Shown piece by piece: positions 6,920 to 16,166 of a stretch of 64,000 nucleotides of DNA. Origin of the DNA: DASYXW01 sp035934405. GTDB lineage: Bacteria; Acidobacteriota; Terriglobia; UBA7540. The DNA lies in the NCBI GenBank assembly GCA_035934405.1, contig DASYXW010000101.1, positions 1-64,000 of the forward strand, given 5' to 3'. The notes beneath the pieces are model-generated. The model had not been told where the DNA came from. It did not search any database and was given only the letters and a program-made list of their open reading frames with translations. Both the position numbers and the translations under genes were made by a program. Within the stretch, counting starts at the first letter, position 1. The number at the start of each line of letters is the position of its first letter.

Positions 6920-9900
6920 ATGCAAAGTAGATTTAGCGGCAAGTTAACCGCGCTCGTGGCTGCTTTGGCGTTGATGCTGGTGTGCTCGTTTTCGGCTTCA
7001 GCACAGACGCTGACCACCGGAGCGATTTCCGGCGTCGTGACTGACCCGAGCGGCGCGGTGGTTCCGAACGCCACCGTGACGGCGACAGCCATTGCTACGA
7101 ACTCCAGCCGGACCGTGCAGACGGCGGCGAACGGCACCTACACGCTCCCGCAGCTTGGCTTGGGCGATTACCGGATCAGCGTTAAAGCGGCCGGCTTCCG
7201 GACGTCAAGCGTGGGCCCTATTGCAGTGCAGGTAGCGCAAACCCAGACGGCCAACATCACCCTGGAAGTTGGGACCGCGACCCAGACGGTGGAAGTCACC
7301 GCCCAGGGCTCCATCATTCAGACGGACAATCCCAACACCACCACCACGGTGAACGCCAATAGCATTGCCAACCTGCCGAATCCTGGCGGCGACCTGACTT
7401 ATGAAGCGCAGGTAGCTCCCGGCGCTCTGATGAACTCCTCGGGCGGTTACGGCAACGTGGAATACAACGGCCTGCCTTCGGGCGCCAACAACTTCACCAT
7501 TGACGGCCTTGACGACAACGACCCCTTCCTGAACCTCAACAACTCCGGCGCCACCAACCTGCTGCTGGGTTCGGACGCCATCCAGGAAGTGACCGTCAAC
7601 ACGACGTCGTATGCCACCGACCAGGGCCGGTTGAGCGCGGCTCAGATCAACTACACCACCAAGTCCGGCACCAACAGCTTCCACGGGTCGGCGCACGAGA
7701 TTTGGAACGGCTCCAAGTTCAACTCGGCGGACTTCTTCACCAACTCGTCCGTCCCCTTTGGCGGCAACGGCCGCAAGCCGCGTTCCAACGTCAACGATTT
7801 CGCCGCCAACATCGGCGGTCCTATCGTGAAAGACAAGTGGTTCTTCTTTGCCGATCTTGAAGGCACGCGGATTGTGGTGCCGGTGATCGAGAACAACATC
7901 ACCTACCCCAGCGCGGCATTTCAGCAGTTTGTGTTGAACACCACGCTGCCGGCGGCGGGCGCCTCGGCTCAGGTTCCCTTTTACAACAACATTTTCAGCT
8001 TGTACAACACACCATCGAACGCGACGCCGGTGCCCGCCACCGATTGCCCGTTTGATGTGGGCGGGGGTCCTCCGGCCATCGCCAATACCGGCAACGGCTG
8101 CGCGGTTCACAGCAGCTTCTCACTTGCCAACCGCGCCAAAGAAACCCTGTTCACAACCAGGGTTGACCGCGCCGGCGACAAGAATCAGGTCTGGCTTCGG
8201 TTCCAGTTGGATAACGGCACCCAGCCCACCAACACGGATCCTGTCAACCCGCTTTTCGACGCCATTTCCGTCCAACCGGAGCGCAACGGCAACGCCGGCT
8301 GGACACACACTTTCGGCCCCAACCTGGTGAACCAGTTTAATCCGGGCTGGGCCTGGTACACGGCGAAGTTCGGGCCGCTGAACCTTAGCAAGACGCTTGC
8401 GGCGTTCCCCGAGGTTCTGGGAGGCTTCTTCGCCAGCTATCCATTCACCCAGTTGGGCGGCGTCGACTATGTGTGGCCGCAGGGACGTAACGTGACGCAG
8501 TACCAGATCAATGACAACCTGACCTGGACCAAGGGCAAGCACACCATGATCTTCGGCGAGAACATGCGCCGGGTGCTGGTGAGCGATTTTGACTTCGGCT
8601 TCTTCAACACGCCGATCGTCGGCCCCATTGATCTGAACGGGGGAACAAATTCCGGATTGATCGGATTCGAAACCGGTCAAGCGCTCTCAGTCCAAAGCTT
8701 CCCGGTTACACTTAGCGAACCCATCGGGGTCATCAACCTGGACAGCTTCTTCAACGACAATTTCAAGGTGACTCCCAAGCTCACCTTCATTTATGGCGTG
8801 CGGGCCACCTGGAACGGCAACCCGGTGAATCAGCACGGGCAGTACTCCCGGCCGATTGGAGACTTTAACAGCTTCCCCCATGACGTCAACACTCCCATCA
8901 ACGCGGTCTTGAAGCCGACGTCTACCTTGTTTCCGAGCACACCGAAGATCCTGTGGCAGCCGCGGGGCGCTATCGCCTGGCAGGTGCGGAACAACACCGT
9001 GCTTCGCGCCGGCTTTGGCGTGTTCAGTGACATCTTCCCTGCCAGCCTGGCGGACTCGGAAGCCCAGAACCCGCCCTTCGATCCTCAGTTCGTATCGTTT
9101 GGGGATATTTCCAACACCACCCCCAACGGTGTCATCCCGAATGGGATCGCGGCCAACCAGAACTTCCAGGCGGGGTTTAACAGCGGCGTCCTGTCTTGCG
9201 CCGCGACCAACGCTCCGGCCAATTGCCTTTCCTCGGTAGGTTTCACGGGCGTCCCGAGCGGGCAGTATCAATACCCCTATTCGCTGCAATACAGCGCCGG
9301 CGTTGAGCAACAGTGGGCCAATACTTGGGGCCTGAAGGTGCAGTACGTAGGCACGCGGCAGGTTCACGAGCCTTACACCGTCAACCCCAACTTAACCGCT
9401 TTGTGTGCCGGATGCTTTGCTCCTCTTCCTTCCGTCACGCCCGACCCGCGCTTTGCCGGCGTCACCCAGTACATCGCCGGAGCGGGCTCGCACTACAATG
9501 CGTTGCAGGTGGAAGCCAGCAAACGTCTCGGTCACGGCCTCCAGTTCAGCCTGAATTACACTTACAGCCACTGCACGGACACCATCTCCAACGGTGGCAT
9601 TTTCGGGTTTGCCGGAGCCATCAACACTCTCACCGCCATCCCGGGCGATCTGCAGCGAAACTATGGCAACTGCGACTATGACGTTCGCCACGCTTTCAAC
9701 GGCAACTACCTTTACGAGTTGCCCTTCCATTCCTCGACAGGCTGGATTAACCAGATTGTCGGGGGCTGGCAAGTCTCAGGCGACCTGTTCCTGCGCGGCG
9801 GCTTCCCCTTCACCGCGGTCAGCTCCAACTGCACCAACGACCTGGGGAGCAACGGCACAACCACCCCACCGTGCTACGCCAGCCCGGTTTCTGGCGCGAG

Positions 9901-10390
9901 TCCCTATCAGCAATTCGGGAACGCAGCGACTCTGGCCGGGGCCGGCATCAACGCGATTCAGTGGCTGAATCCCAACGGCTTTCTTTCGGCCACCGATCCG
10001 AGCAGCGGTGACTGCTCGGCCGGCGAAACCATTGTCGGCGGCGTCGTGACCGCGACCAACAACAGCGCGGCCACCTGCCAGTTCGGTTCCATTGGGCGCA
10101 ACACGCTGCGGGCTCCAGCCTTCAAGTGGACCGACCTCTTCGTCACCAAGCGCTTCAAGCTGACGGAGCGAGTGTCGTTGAGGTTGGATGGCCAGTTCTA
10201 CAACCTCTTCAACCATCCGAACTTTACCTATCCGGGGAATGCCGTGGGCAATCCGCTCCTGCCGGGCACCACGTTGGGTGTCGGCGCCATCGGCGCGGAA
10301 GTCACACCGCCTACCGGTCTCCTGGGATCGTTCCTGGGCGGCGACAATGCCGTCCGGCAGATCGCCTTCCAGGCTCGGATTGACTTCTAG
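6920..10390 (+). CDS. TonB-dependent receptor, Oar-like, with N-terminal carboxypeptidase-regulatory domain
   Basis: Outer-membrane receptor of 1156 residues. The ATG at 6920 is preceded by GGAGGAGG at a good distance and starts a typical signal peptide (MQSRFSGKL, hydrophobic core, cleavage near ASAQ). Residues about 30-115 form the CarboxypepD_reg domain (GAISGVVTDPSGAVVPNATV). The plug follows (NFTIDGLDDNDP, then the region around TKSGTNSFHGS), and then a long beta-barrel rich in aromatic alternating strands that ends in the outer-membrane-protein phenylalanine (QARIDF). Such receptors are greatly expanded in Acidobacteriota and are thought to import glycans or other polymers; the ligand here is unknown. 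The gene stands alone and is followed by a terminator at 10448-10477. Confidence 0.93.
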   Translation: MQSRFSGKLTALVAALALMLVCSFSASAQTLTTGAISGVVTDPSGAVVPNATVTATAIATNSSRTVQTAANGTYTLPQLGLGDYRISVKAAGFRTSSVGPIAVQVAQTQTANITLEVGTATQTVEVTAQGSIIQTDNPNTTTTVNANSIANLPNPGGDLTYEAQVAPGALMNSSGGYGNVEYNGLPSGANNFTIDGLDDNDPFLNLNNSGATNLLLGSDAIQEVTVNTTSYATDQGRLSAAQINYTTKSGTNSFHGSAHEIWNGSKFNSADFFTNSSVPFGGNGRKPRSNVNDFAANIGGPIVKDKWFFFADLEGTRIVVPVIENNITYPSAAFQQFVLNTTLPAAGASAQVPFYNNIFSLYNTPSNATPVPATDCPFDVGGGPPAIANTGNGCAVHSSFSLANRAKETLFTTRVDRAGDKNQVWLRFQLDNGTQPTNTDPVNPLFDAISVQPERNGNAGWTHTFGPNLVNQFNPGWAWYTAKFGPLNLSKTLAAFPEVLGGFFASYPFTQLGGVDYVWPQGRNVTQYQINDNLTWTKGKHTMIFGENMRRVLVSDFDFGFFNTPIVGPIDLNGGTNSGLIGFETGQALSVQSFPVTLSEPIGVINLDSFFNDNFKVTPKLTFIYGVRATWNGNPVNQHGQYSRPIGDFNSFPHDVNTPINAVLKPTSTLFPSTPKILWQPRGAIAWQVRNNTVLRAGFGVFSDIFPASLADSEAQNPPFDPQFVSFGDISNTTPNGVIPNGIAANQNFQAGFNSGVLSCAATNAPANCLSSVGFTGVPSGQYQYPYSLQYSAGVEQQWANTWGLKVQYVGTRQVHEPYTVNPNLTALCAGCFAPLPSVTPDPRFAGVTQYIAGAGSHYNALQVEASKRLGHGLQFSLNYTYSHCTDTISNGGIFGFAGAINTLTAIPGDLQRNYGNCDYDVRHAFNGNYLYELPFHSSTGWINQIVGGWQVSGDLFLRGGFPFTAVSSNCTNDLGSNGTTTPPCYASPVSGASPYQQFGNAATLAGAGINAIQWLNPNGFLSATDPSSGDCSAGETIVGGVVTATNNSAATCQFGSIGRNTLRAPAFKWTDLFVTKRFKLTERVSLRLDGQFYNLFNHPNFTYPGNAVGNPLLPGTTLGVGAIGAEVTPPTGLLGSFLGGDNAVRQIAFQARIDF

Positions 10391-10398
10391 ACCAACTA

Positions 10399-10430
10399 AC
10401 GTAGGGGCGGTTCGCGAACCGCCCCTACGT
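10399..10430. repeat. Perfect 32-bp palindrome
   Basis: ACGTAGGGGCGGTTCG followed by its exact reverse complement, 9 bp after the TonB receptor stop. It belongs to the same family as the two-palindrome element at 10487-10561. It could form a very stable hairpin and protect the 3' end of the mRNA. Confidence 0.85.
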
Positions 10431-10447
10431 CGTGATTGCAGCGAATC

Positions 10448-10477
10448 GGGGCGGTCTTCGGGCCGCCCCATTTTTTT
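10448..10477 (+). terminator. Rho-independent terminator after the TonB receptor
   Basis: Stem GGGGCGG (10448-10454) pairs with CCGCCCC (10463-10469), with an 8-nt loop, followed by A and seven T residues (10471-10477). Confidence 0.85.
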
Positions 10478-10486
10478 GTCGCGTGG

Positions 10487-10561
10487 TTTGTAGGGGCGGT
10501 TCGTGAACCGCCCCTGTATGAACCGCCCGGACGAGGGCGCATCGCGATGCGCCCCTACAAA
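10487..10561. repeat. REP/MITE-like element with 12-bp terminal inverted repeat
   Basis: TTTGTAGGGGCG (10487-10498) is the exact inverse of CGCCCCTACAAA (10550-10561). Inside are two further palindromes, GGGGCGGTTC/GAACCGCCCC and GGGCGCATCG/CGATGCGCCC. It is non-coding, 75 bp long, and shares its core with the palindrome at 10399-10430. Confidence 0.8.
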
Positions 10562-10618
10562 TTTGCGATTGGAAACTGAATTATATTATAATCAGGTCGG
10601 AATGCCCGGAGGTAAACC

Positions 10619-11116
10619 ATGAAACGCAGTCTGTTGGTTATCGCGACAATGGTTACGCTGAGTGCCACGGCCCTGTGGGGCAGGGCCAAAAAAGGGGGCG
10701 AGATTCTGGACCAGCAAGCCTTCCAGAACATCCACAGTTACTGCGCCCAGGTGCAGGACCTTCCGCCGCAGTACGTCAAGGTGGTCCAGAACTTTTTCAA
10801 GCACCAGAACAAGCCCAAGAGCTTGGTGAACCGGCTTCCGTGGAAGATGGTAGACGATTGCTCACAGGCCGACGCGGCGATGAACTTCAGGTTTTCCACC
10901 AGCCAGGAGGAGGATAGCGGTGCTCCCGGTGGGGGTGGAGGCTTTGCGCCTGCCGGTGTGAACCGGGCGCAAACCACTTACTTCCAGGTGATTGCCGTGG
11001 TCACAGGTCGCGCCAGCCAGAAGCCGGTGTACCAGGTGCAGGGTCCTCGCGCGCCGGAGCGCGGCGAGGACGCGCTGCAGAATACGTTCAAGGAACTGGC
11101 GAAGGACCTGAAATAA
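10619..11116 (+). CDS. Exported protein of unknown function
   Basis: The 165-residue protein has an N-terminal signal peptide (MKRSLLVIATMVTLSATALWG). I do not recognise a family. The mature part is charged, with a glycine run (GAPGGGGG) near residue 105 and a conserved-looking C-terminal helix (ALQNTFKELAKDLK). Two cysteines (YCAQ, DDCS) may form a disulphide. A GGAGG-type ribosome-binding site (CCGGAGGTAAACC) precedes the ATG. It follows the REP-like element and is read alone. Confidence 0.7.
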   Translation: MKRSLLVIATMVTLSATALWGRAKKGGEILDQQAFQNIHSYCAQVQDLPPQYVKVVQNFFKHQNKPKSLVNRLPWKMVDDCSQADAAMNFRFSTSQEEDSGAPGGGGGFAPAGVNRAQTTYFQVIAVVTGRASQKPVYQVQGPRAPERGEDALQNTFKELAKDLK

Positions 11117-11138
11117 CGCGGGGGCTCACGAAAGCCGT

Positions 11139-11166
11139 TCGACCCTCGACCTTGAACCTTCAGCTC
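11139..11166. repeat. Heptanucleotide array at the 3' end of the alcohol dehydrogenase gene
   Basis: Four in-phase 7-mers of the type TCGACCC / TGAACCT. The stop codon of the minus-strand dehydrogenase (11160-11162) lies inside the last unit. Confidence 0.65.
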
Positions 11167-12317
11167 AGGTCGAGCACTCCTTTGATATAGTCTTGGCGTT
11201 GGAAGTCCTTCTCAAAGGCCAGGTGAACATTTTCGAGTGAGTGGTAGCGGTGAGTGACGAATGGCAGCGCCTTCACTTTGCCGGAGCTGACCATCTCCAG
11301 GGCGCGCCGATAGGTGGTGGGGCGGCCATCCGCGTCCGAGCCCCCGGAAGCGCCAACGGCGGCTACGAGCGTCGGCTCGAGAAACAGCATCGGACCAAGC
11401 ACGCTCGTGTCATGGCCCTTGTGGCCGATGCCGTAAATCAGGACTGTACCCTGCCTTCGCAGCAGGGCGGGGATCTCGCGGAAAATCGCCGCGCTCCCTG
11501 AGGCTTCGATGAGGTAATGGATTCGCTGGCCGGCAGTATGTTCGCGGACCGCTTCCACAAGGCCCCGTTCGGCCACGTTGACAGGCGTACCGCCCATCGC
11601 CTGCGCCAGCTTGAGATTCCCCGCGCGCAGGTCGGCGACGAGGATGAGCCCCTCGAACCCCTGCACGTTGCGCAGGTATTGGAGGAACAGAAGGCCCGCC
11701 GGCCCGGCGCCGCAGATCAGGACGTTGCGGATCGAACGGTCGCCGTGGCTACCGCCTCCCGACGCATCAAAGCGGAAGCGCGCGCTGGCACGTTCAGCGC
11801 GGTCGCACGAATGCAGAACGCACGCCAGCGGCTCCACGAGCGCCGCCTCCTCCCACGTCATCTCCTCCGGCACTCGCAGACAGCTTACGGCCGGAATGGC
11901 GATGTAATCGGCCAGAGCGCCGGCGAGCCCGGTGATGCCGTGCTCCTGGTAGTAGTCGCACTGGTGTGATTCACCCGAGGCGCAATAGGGGCACAGCGGC
12001 CGCCGTCCTTCGCTCCGGCAATGCCGGCCCTGATCACACAACACGCGGTCGCCCGGCCTGAGGTCCTTGACGTCGCGGCCGAGCTCGAGAACTTCTCCGC
12101 TGAATTCGTGGCCGAGGATTTGGGGTTGTTCAGTGAGCGGAATCAGCCGGCCGCGAGCATCGCGGTGATAGTTGGCGTCGCCTTGAAAGAGGTGAAAGTC
12201 CGTGCCGCAGACGCCGACGGCGCGCACACCGATGAGTACTTCGTGAGGTGGCACGGCCGGGTCCGGCACGCGGCGCACCGCCATTTTGCGAGCGTCTTCG
12301 AGCAGAAGCGCTTTCAT
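11160..12317 (-). CDS. Zinc-dependent medium-chain alcohol/polyol dehydrogenase
   Basis: The 385-residue NAD(P)-dependent dehydrogenase belongs to the MDR superfamily, of the threonine/sorbitol dehydrogenase type. The catalytic-zinc motif GVCGTDFH and GHEFSGEVLELG are present. The structural-zinc loop is unusual: cysteines occur in VLCDQGRHC and CPYCASGESHQC, with an insert between them. The Rossmann region is ILICGAGPAGLLF-like (VLICGAGPAG). An extra loop of about 20 residues (SARFRFDASGGGSHGDRS) precedes the Rossmann fold. The substrate cannot be assigned. It stands alone on this strand; the gene upstream ends in a terminator. Confidence 0.88.
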   Translation of the reverse strand: MKALLLEDARKMAVRRVPDPAVPPHEVLIGVRAVGVCGTDFHLFQGDANYHRDARGRLIPLTEQPQILGHEFSGEVLELGRDVKDLRPGDRVLCDQGRHCRSEGRRPLCPYCASGESHQCDYYQEHGITGLAGALADYIAIPAVSCLRVPEEMTWEEAALVEPLACVLHSCDRAERASARFRFDASGGGSHGDRSIRNVLICGAGPAGLLFLQYLRNVQGFEGLILVADLRAGNLKLAQAMGGTPVNVAERGLVEAVREHTAGQRIHYLIEASGSAAIFREIPALLRRQGTVLIYGIGHKGHDTSVLGPMLFLEPTLVAAVGASGGSDADGRPTTYRRALEMVSSGKVKALPFVTHRYHSLENVHLAFEKDFQRQDYIKGVLDLS

Positions 12318-12343
12318 GTGTTCTCGACGGCGCCGCGCCAGAG

Positions 12344-12378
12344 AAAAAAGGCCGCTCCAGCAGAGTGCCGGAGCGGCC
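12344..12378 (-). terminator. Rho-independent terminator on the minus strand
   Basis: GGCCGCTCC (12350-12358) and GGAGCGGCC (12370-12378) form a perfect 9-bp stem. On the minus strand it is followed by six U residues (A run at 12344-12349). It terminates the secreted-protein gene that ends at 12423. Confidence 0.9.
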
Positions 12379-12422
12379 TGAGAAATGGAGGCTAGGTAGC
12401 TAGGCTCCTCGCCCGTTCAACT

Positions 12423-14027
12423 CTACGTGCAGCCATTGAACTTGAACGAGTTGATGCGAGTGGACCAGTTGAAGCTGCCCGTGGTCTTGATGTATTCCTC
12501 GGTGAACCAGAACGTGCAGTCATCCGTGGGGTCGACGGACATCGAGGAATAATCGCCCCAGCGGTTGGAGGTGCTCTTCTGGACTCCAGTTCCCTTGACC
12601 ACGATTTTGAAGCCTTCCACCCTGCCCTTGGTATCCGTGGGAACCCGGCCCGTGTACACAATGCTCGGGTCGAGGGCGGTACCGGAGGCGCTCATCCCGA
12701 TCGCGATGTCGCCGAGCTTATCCTGAGCGAGCGAGGCCATCCAAAGGCTGTTGGTGGCTTCGTTGATCGTGCCCTGCTGGAACACCGTAAAGGGGCCGCC
12801 GGGAGGCGTCGAACGGAGTTCGTACCAGCGAACCGAGCCTACGCCGGTGCCCGACGTCGGCTTCACGGTGTGGGTATCGAGGATTGACTCGTAGGTGCCG
12901 AAATTGCGGTACGAGTTGCGGTACATCAGCCGGTCGCCGAGCGAGTCAAGGCCTTCTCCGCCGCTCGGTTGCTTGATGCAATTGCGGTTCGTGCCACTGG
13001 AACAAATCAGTGTAAACGCCGCCACGCTGATCGCTCCCTTATCGGTGAACGTCGAGTTGGTGGGGTTGGTGAAATCAACGTGAAAGTCCAACTGTTCAAG
13101 GCTGGACGTGCCGGTCGTGTTGAGGTGAATGAAGTGGTTAGGTGCGCCAGCCGGAGGAGCCGTCAGACCGTCGAGGTCGCCCGGCAGGCCCTGCGTATCG
13201 TTGTTGGGAGCGTCGAAGCATTGCATGGTAGCCGGATTGCCCAGCAGGATGTTGGCGCGGTCGGCGGCGCACGCTTCGAAGAATTGGAGGTTAAAGCCTC
13301 CCTGGAAATCCGCGTACGACATGTAGTAGCCGTCAGGCCAGACACCCCACTTGGGATAATCGGGGAAGTCCGAATTTGATTCGGGCAGGGTGAAGGAGTA
13401 CCGGTTGTAGGTGCCCGTGGCGTCAGACGTGGTGGAAACTGCGAGGCAGGCGGTGTAGGGGGTGGAAAACACGTTCTGGAATGCCACCCACACGCCGGCT
13501 GCTTTGTCGTACTGAATGATCGGGTCGCCGTCATTGGCGCTGGCGCAGGAGCCACCGAAGCCGCTCCAGAAACTGTTGCCCTGGATGGGGCCGATGATCT
13601 TCGCGCCGGTGGTCTTGTCGTATACGTTGTACTCAAGATTGACCCACTGCACGAACTGCGTCGCTCCAACCGCGCCGTTCGTGTCCGGAGGCGCAACGCC
13701 ATCGGCATTCTGGCCGTCGAAATTGAGCAGGTCAATCGTCTTTACCGGGGTGCGGCCGCCGGGGTTGTCACCTACCGGGTCACGTCTCTCGACTGTGACT
13801 TGCGGAGTGACATTTCCACGCAGCAGTCCGATGGTGCGGTTGGGTCCGACGTGGGGCACTGCAGGAATCGCCACCTGCCACAATGGAGGTGAAACGTCAT
13901 GGTAGCTGTCGTGGATCACGACGGGGCCCGTTCTTGGATCCCGCGCCGACGCTGGAAGCGCCGACATCAGCAAGAAGCAGGCAACGAGCAAAAGCGGTGC
14001 GCACAACCTTTCCAACTTTCTGTTCAT
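12423..14027 (-). CDS. Large secreted protein of unknown function
   Basis: The 534-residue protein has a clear signal peptide (cleavage near ALPASA). It contains PPDTNGAVGATQFVQWVN, a motif typical of a group of bacterial secreted proteins with predicted beta-propeller folds. Six or more blocks with regularly spaced aromatic residues follow (YDKAAGVWVAFQN, PDYPKWGVWPDGYYMS, NRWGDYSSMSVDP). Four or more cysteines suggest disulphides outside the cytoplasm. No catalytic motif is recognised. It is followed by its own terminator and appears monocistronic. The fold is inference. Confidence 0.75.
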   Translation of the reverse strand: MNRKLERLCAPLLLVACFLLMSALPASARDPRTGPVVIHDSYHDVSPPLWQVAIPAVPHVGPNRTIGLLRGNVTPQVTVERRDPVGDNPGGRTPVKTIDLLNFDGQNADGVAPPDTNGAVGATQFVQWVNLEYNVYDKTTGAKIIGPIQGNSFWSGFGGSCASANDGDPIIQYDKAAGVWVAFQNVFSTPYTACLAVSTTSDATGTYNRYSFTLPESNSDFPDYPKWGVWPDGYYMSYADFQGGFNLQFFEACAADRANILLGNPATMQCFDAPNNDTQGLPGDLDGLTAPPAGAPNHFIHLNTTGTSSLEQLDFHVDFTNPTNSTFTDKGAISVAAFTLICSSGTNRNCIKQPSGGEGLDSLGDRLMYRNSYRNFGTYESILDTHTVKPTSGTGVGSVRWYELRSTPPGGPFTVFQQGTINEATNSLWMASLAQDKLGDIAIGMSASGTALDPSIVYTGRVPTDTKGRVEGFKIVVKGTGVQKSTSNRWGDYSSMSVDPTDDCTFWFTEEYIKTTGSFNWSTRINSFKFNGCT

Positions 14028-14425
14028 TCAGTCTCCCTCTGACCTAACGGTCTAAATCGATTTGTCGCTGAACGCCCGTGGGGACGCCACAATTAAATAT
14101 CACAGCCGCCCCAACCGCGCAAGGAAATAATATGTAAGAAACCGATCACGTGTCGAGTGTGTTATCTGATAAGTTACTAGCAAGGCTAGCCTCTTTCCGC
14201 TGGGCTCTCTTTGGCATGGTGGATTTCGGCCTAGTGGTGGCGGCAGGGCTGACGTGCAGATACGACCCCCTTGGCTGTCCTTGACCGAAGGCTCGCTTTT
14301 TGCACGGCTCTCTCCTGCGGCTCATTGTCGGTGGCCGCTGGCTGGGTTGCGGCATTCGCGTTCTGTGTTACCATGAACTTGCGCAATCAGCAGCGATTTT
14401 GAATAGAAAGGTGACAAGAGGTTTG
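14028..14425. other. Divergent intergenic region
   Basis: This 400-bp region lies between the divergent secreted protein and the isomerase gene and must hold promoters for both. No convincing gene or strong consensus promoter was seen. A short inverted repeat CTAGC-N4-GCTAG-like (around 14178-14191) is the only structure noted. Confidence 0.4.
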
Positions 14426-15430
14426 ATGATGACGCGTCATTTAAATAAGGCGATTCCAGCAGTGTCGTTGCTGGCTTTGCTCGCTGCGGCGAGCTGCATG
14501 TTTGCCGGGCAGTCGCAGCAGGCCGCTCCGGCTCCGAAGGAGCCCCGAGCGGCAAAGTCTGCGAAGGTGACCACTGAGAACTTTCCGCTCAACCGGGTGG
14601 TTGTGAAAGTGGGCGGTCAAGCGGCAACCGCTGCCGACGTGGAGTATGCGGGGCACTTTCTGCCCCACGAAATACAGGACGAGGTGAGGCTGGAGGGTCG
14701 GAAGCCGATGGGCGATCAATACGTCCAGATGGTCACGCTCACCCAGGAAGCGGCCAAGCACCACCTTGACGATTCGCCGGATTTCCAGCGGCACATGGCA
14801 CTGGCGCGCATGCAGTGGCTCTCCCAAGCGGAATACCACGTCCTGAATGACCGGGAGAAGGTGACCGGCGACGAAGTGAAGCAGTACTATGCCGCGCACC
14901 AAGCCGCCTACACCCAGCTTCTGATTCAGGAAGTGAGCATCCGCAAGAAGGCGGCCCATGCGGACCCGGCGGCGCCAGGTCTTTCCGAGAAGGATGCCCA
15001 GGACAAGGCCGGCGCCATTCGCCACGCGATCGAGTCTGGGGAAGAATTTTCCAAGGTCGCCGCGAAATTCCAGCAGGAAGGCGTGATTTATTTCGATCCC
15101 AAGCCACATCTGATCAACCACACATCGTTTCCAGCCAAGATTGACCGCGAACTTTTCAGCCTGAAGGACGGTGCCCTTTCTGAGACGTTTGACAACGCCA
15201 ACGCGATATACTTCGTGCAGGCGCTCAAGCGCAGCCAGCCGGGCCTCAGCGACGTTCAACAGGACATCCAGACTCAACTCCATGCCAGGAAGATTGCGGA
15301 CGCGATCGCGAGCATGGAAAAGCGCGCCGACGTCTGGATGGACCCGGTGTACTTTGCTCCGCTTAATCCTGGGGAGCCACCGGAACATCAAGCGCCAGGC
15401 GCAGGTGATTCTGACATGAAGAAGCCGTAG
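14426..15430 (+). CDS. Exported parvulin-like peptidyl-prolyl isomerase / SurA-type chaperone
   Basis: The 334-residue protein starts at the ATG at 14426 (AAGAGG a few bases upstream), followed by a signal peptide (ALLAAASCMFAGQ). An N-terminal SurA-like helical part (VVVKVGGQAATAADVEYAG, DREKVTGDEVKQYYAAHQ) is followed by a PPIC-type domain at about residues 175-285 (QLLIQEVSIRKK, GEEFSKVAAKF, FSLKDGALSETF, YFVQALKR). It probably helps fold proteins in the periplasm. The parvulin active-site pattern is only partly conserved, so the isomerase activity is uncertain. The open frame extends further upstream, but without a ribosome-binding site. Confidence 0.8.
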   Translation: MMTRHLNKAIPAVSLLALLAAASCMFAGQSQQAAPAPKEPRAAKSAKVTTENFPLNRVVVKVGGQAATAADVEYAGHFLPHEIQDEVRLEGRKPMGDQYVQMVTLTQEAAKHHLDDSPDFQRHMALARMQWLSQAEYHVLNDREKVTGDEVKQYYAAHQAAYTQLLIQEVSIRKKAAHADPAAPGLSEKDAQDKAGAIRHAIESGEEFSKVAAKFQQEGVIYFDPKPHLINHTSFPAKIDRELFSLKDGALSETFDNANAIYFVQALKRSQPGLSDVQQDIQTQLHARKIADAIASMEKRADVWMDPVYFAPLNPGEPPEHQAPGAGDSDMKKP

Positions 15431-15497
15431 CGTGGCGGCGTCCCTCGCCGCTCGGCCAGGTGTCCATTTTGAATGGATGTAACTCCAGGGCAGAAGG

Positions 15498-16151
15498 CTA
15501 GCTTGCCATCACCTTCAGATCGGGGCTCACGAGGAGCAAGGGGCCAGTGGCTTGCTGCGCCGCGTCGACCGTCACGCCCGGCGCCAGTTCCTTCAAGAGC
15601 AAACCCTCGGGCGTGACGTCAATCACGGCGAGTTCGGTAACGATGCTGTCCACCACGCCGGCGCCCGTCAGCGGCAGCGAGCACTGTTTCAGGATCTTCG
15701 GCCGCCCGTCCTTGGTGGTATGTTCCATGGCCACGATCACCCGGTTCGCGCCCGCGACCAGGTCCATGCTGCCGCCCATCCCCTTCACCATCTTGCCGGG
15801 GATCATCCAGCTTGCCAGATTGCCATGCTCGTCCACTTCCATGGCCCCAAGCACGGTGAGGTCAACGTGGCCGCCGCGGATCATAGCGAAGGAGTCGGCG
15901 CTTGAGAAGTAGGAGGTTCCTGGAATCTCGGTCACGGTTTCCTTGCCGGCGTTGATGAGGTCGGGCTCTTCCTCGCCCTCGAAGGGGAACGGTCCGACGC
16001 CAAGCATGCCGTTTTCAGACTGCAGAACCACCTCGATGCCCGGCGGGATGAAGTTGGCGACCAGCGTCGGGATGCCGATGCCCAAGTTGACGTAGTAACC
16101 GTCTTTCAGTTCCTGCGCGATGCGGCGGGCGATTTGTTCCCGTTTGTCCAT
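15498..16151 (-). CDS. scoB: 3-oxoacid CoA-transferase subunit B
   Basis: The 217-residue beta subunit of a family I CoA-transferase, which transfers CoA between succinyl-CoA and acetoacetate or a related 3-oxoacid. The active-site glutamate lies in the conserved LQSENGMLGVGP. Other family landmarks are YVNLGIGIPTLVANF, GGHVDLTVLGAMEVD and KGMGGSMDLVAGA. It follows subunit A after 15 bp, and the two form a heterodimer or tetramer. Similar pairs also act on 3-oxoadipate (PcaIJ); sequence alone does not decide between these substrates. Confidence 0.92.
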   Translation of the reverse strand: MDKREQIARRIAQELKDGYYVNLGIGIPTLVANFIPPGIEVVLQSENGMLGVGPFPFEGEEEPDLINAGKETVTEIPGTSYFSSADSFAMIRGGHVDLTVLGAMEVDEHGNLASWMIPGKMVKGMGGSMDLVAGANRVIVAMEHTTKDGRPKILKQCSLPLTGAGVVDSIVTELAVIDVTPEGLLLKELAPGVTVDAAQQATGPLLLVSPDLKVMAS

Positions 16152-16166
16152 GAGAAAACCGGCGTC

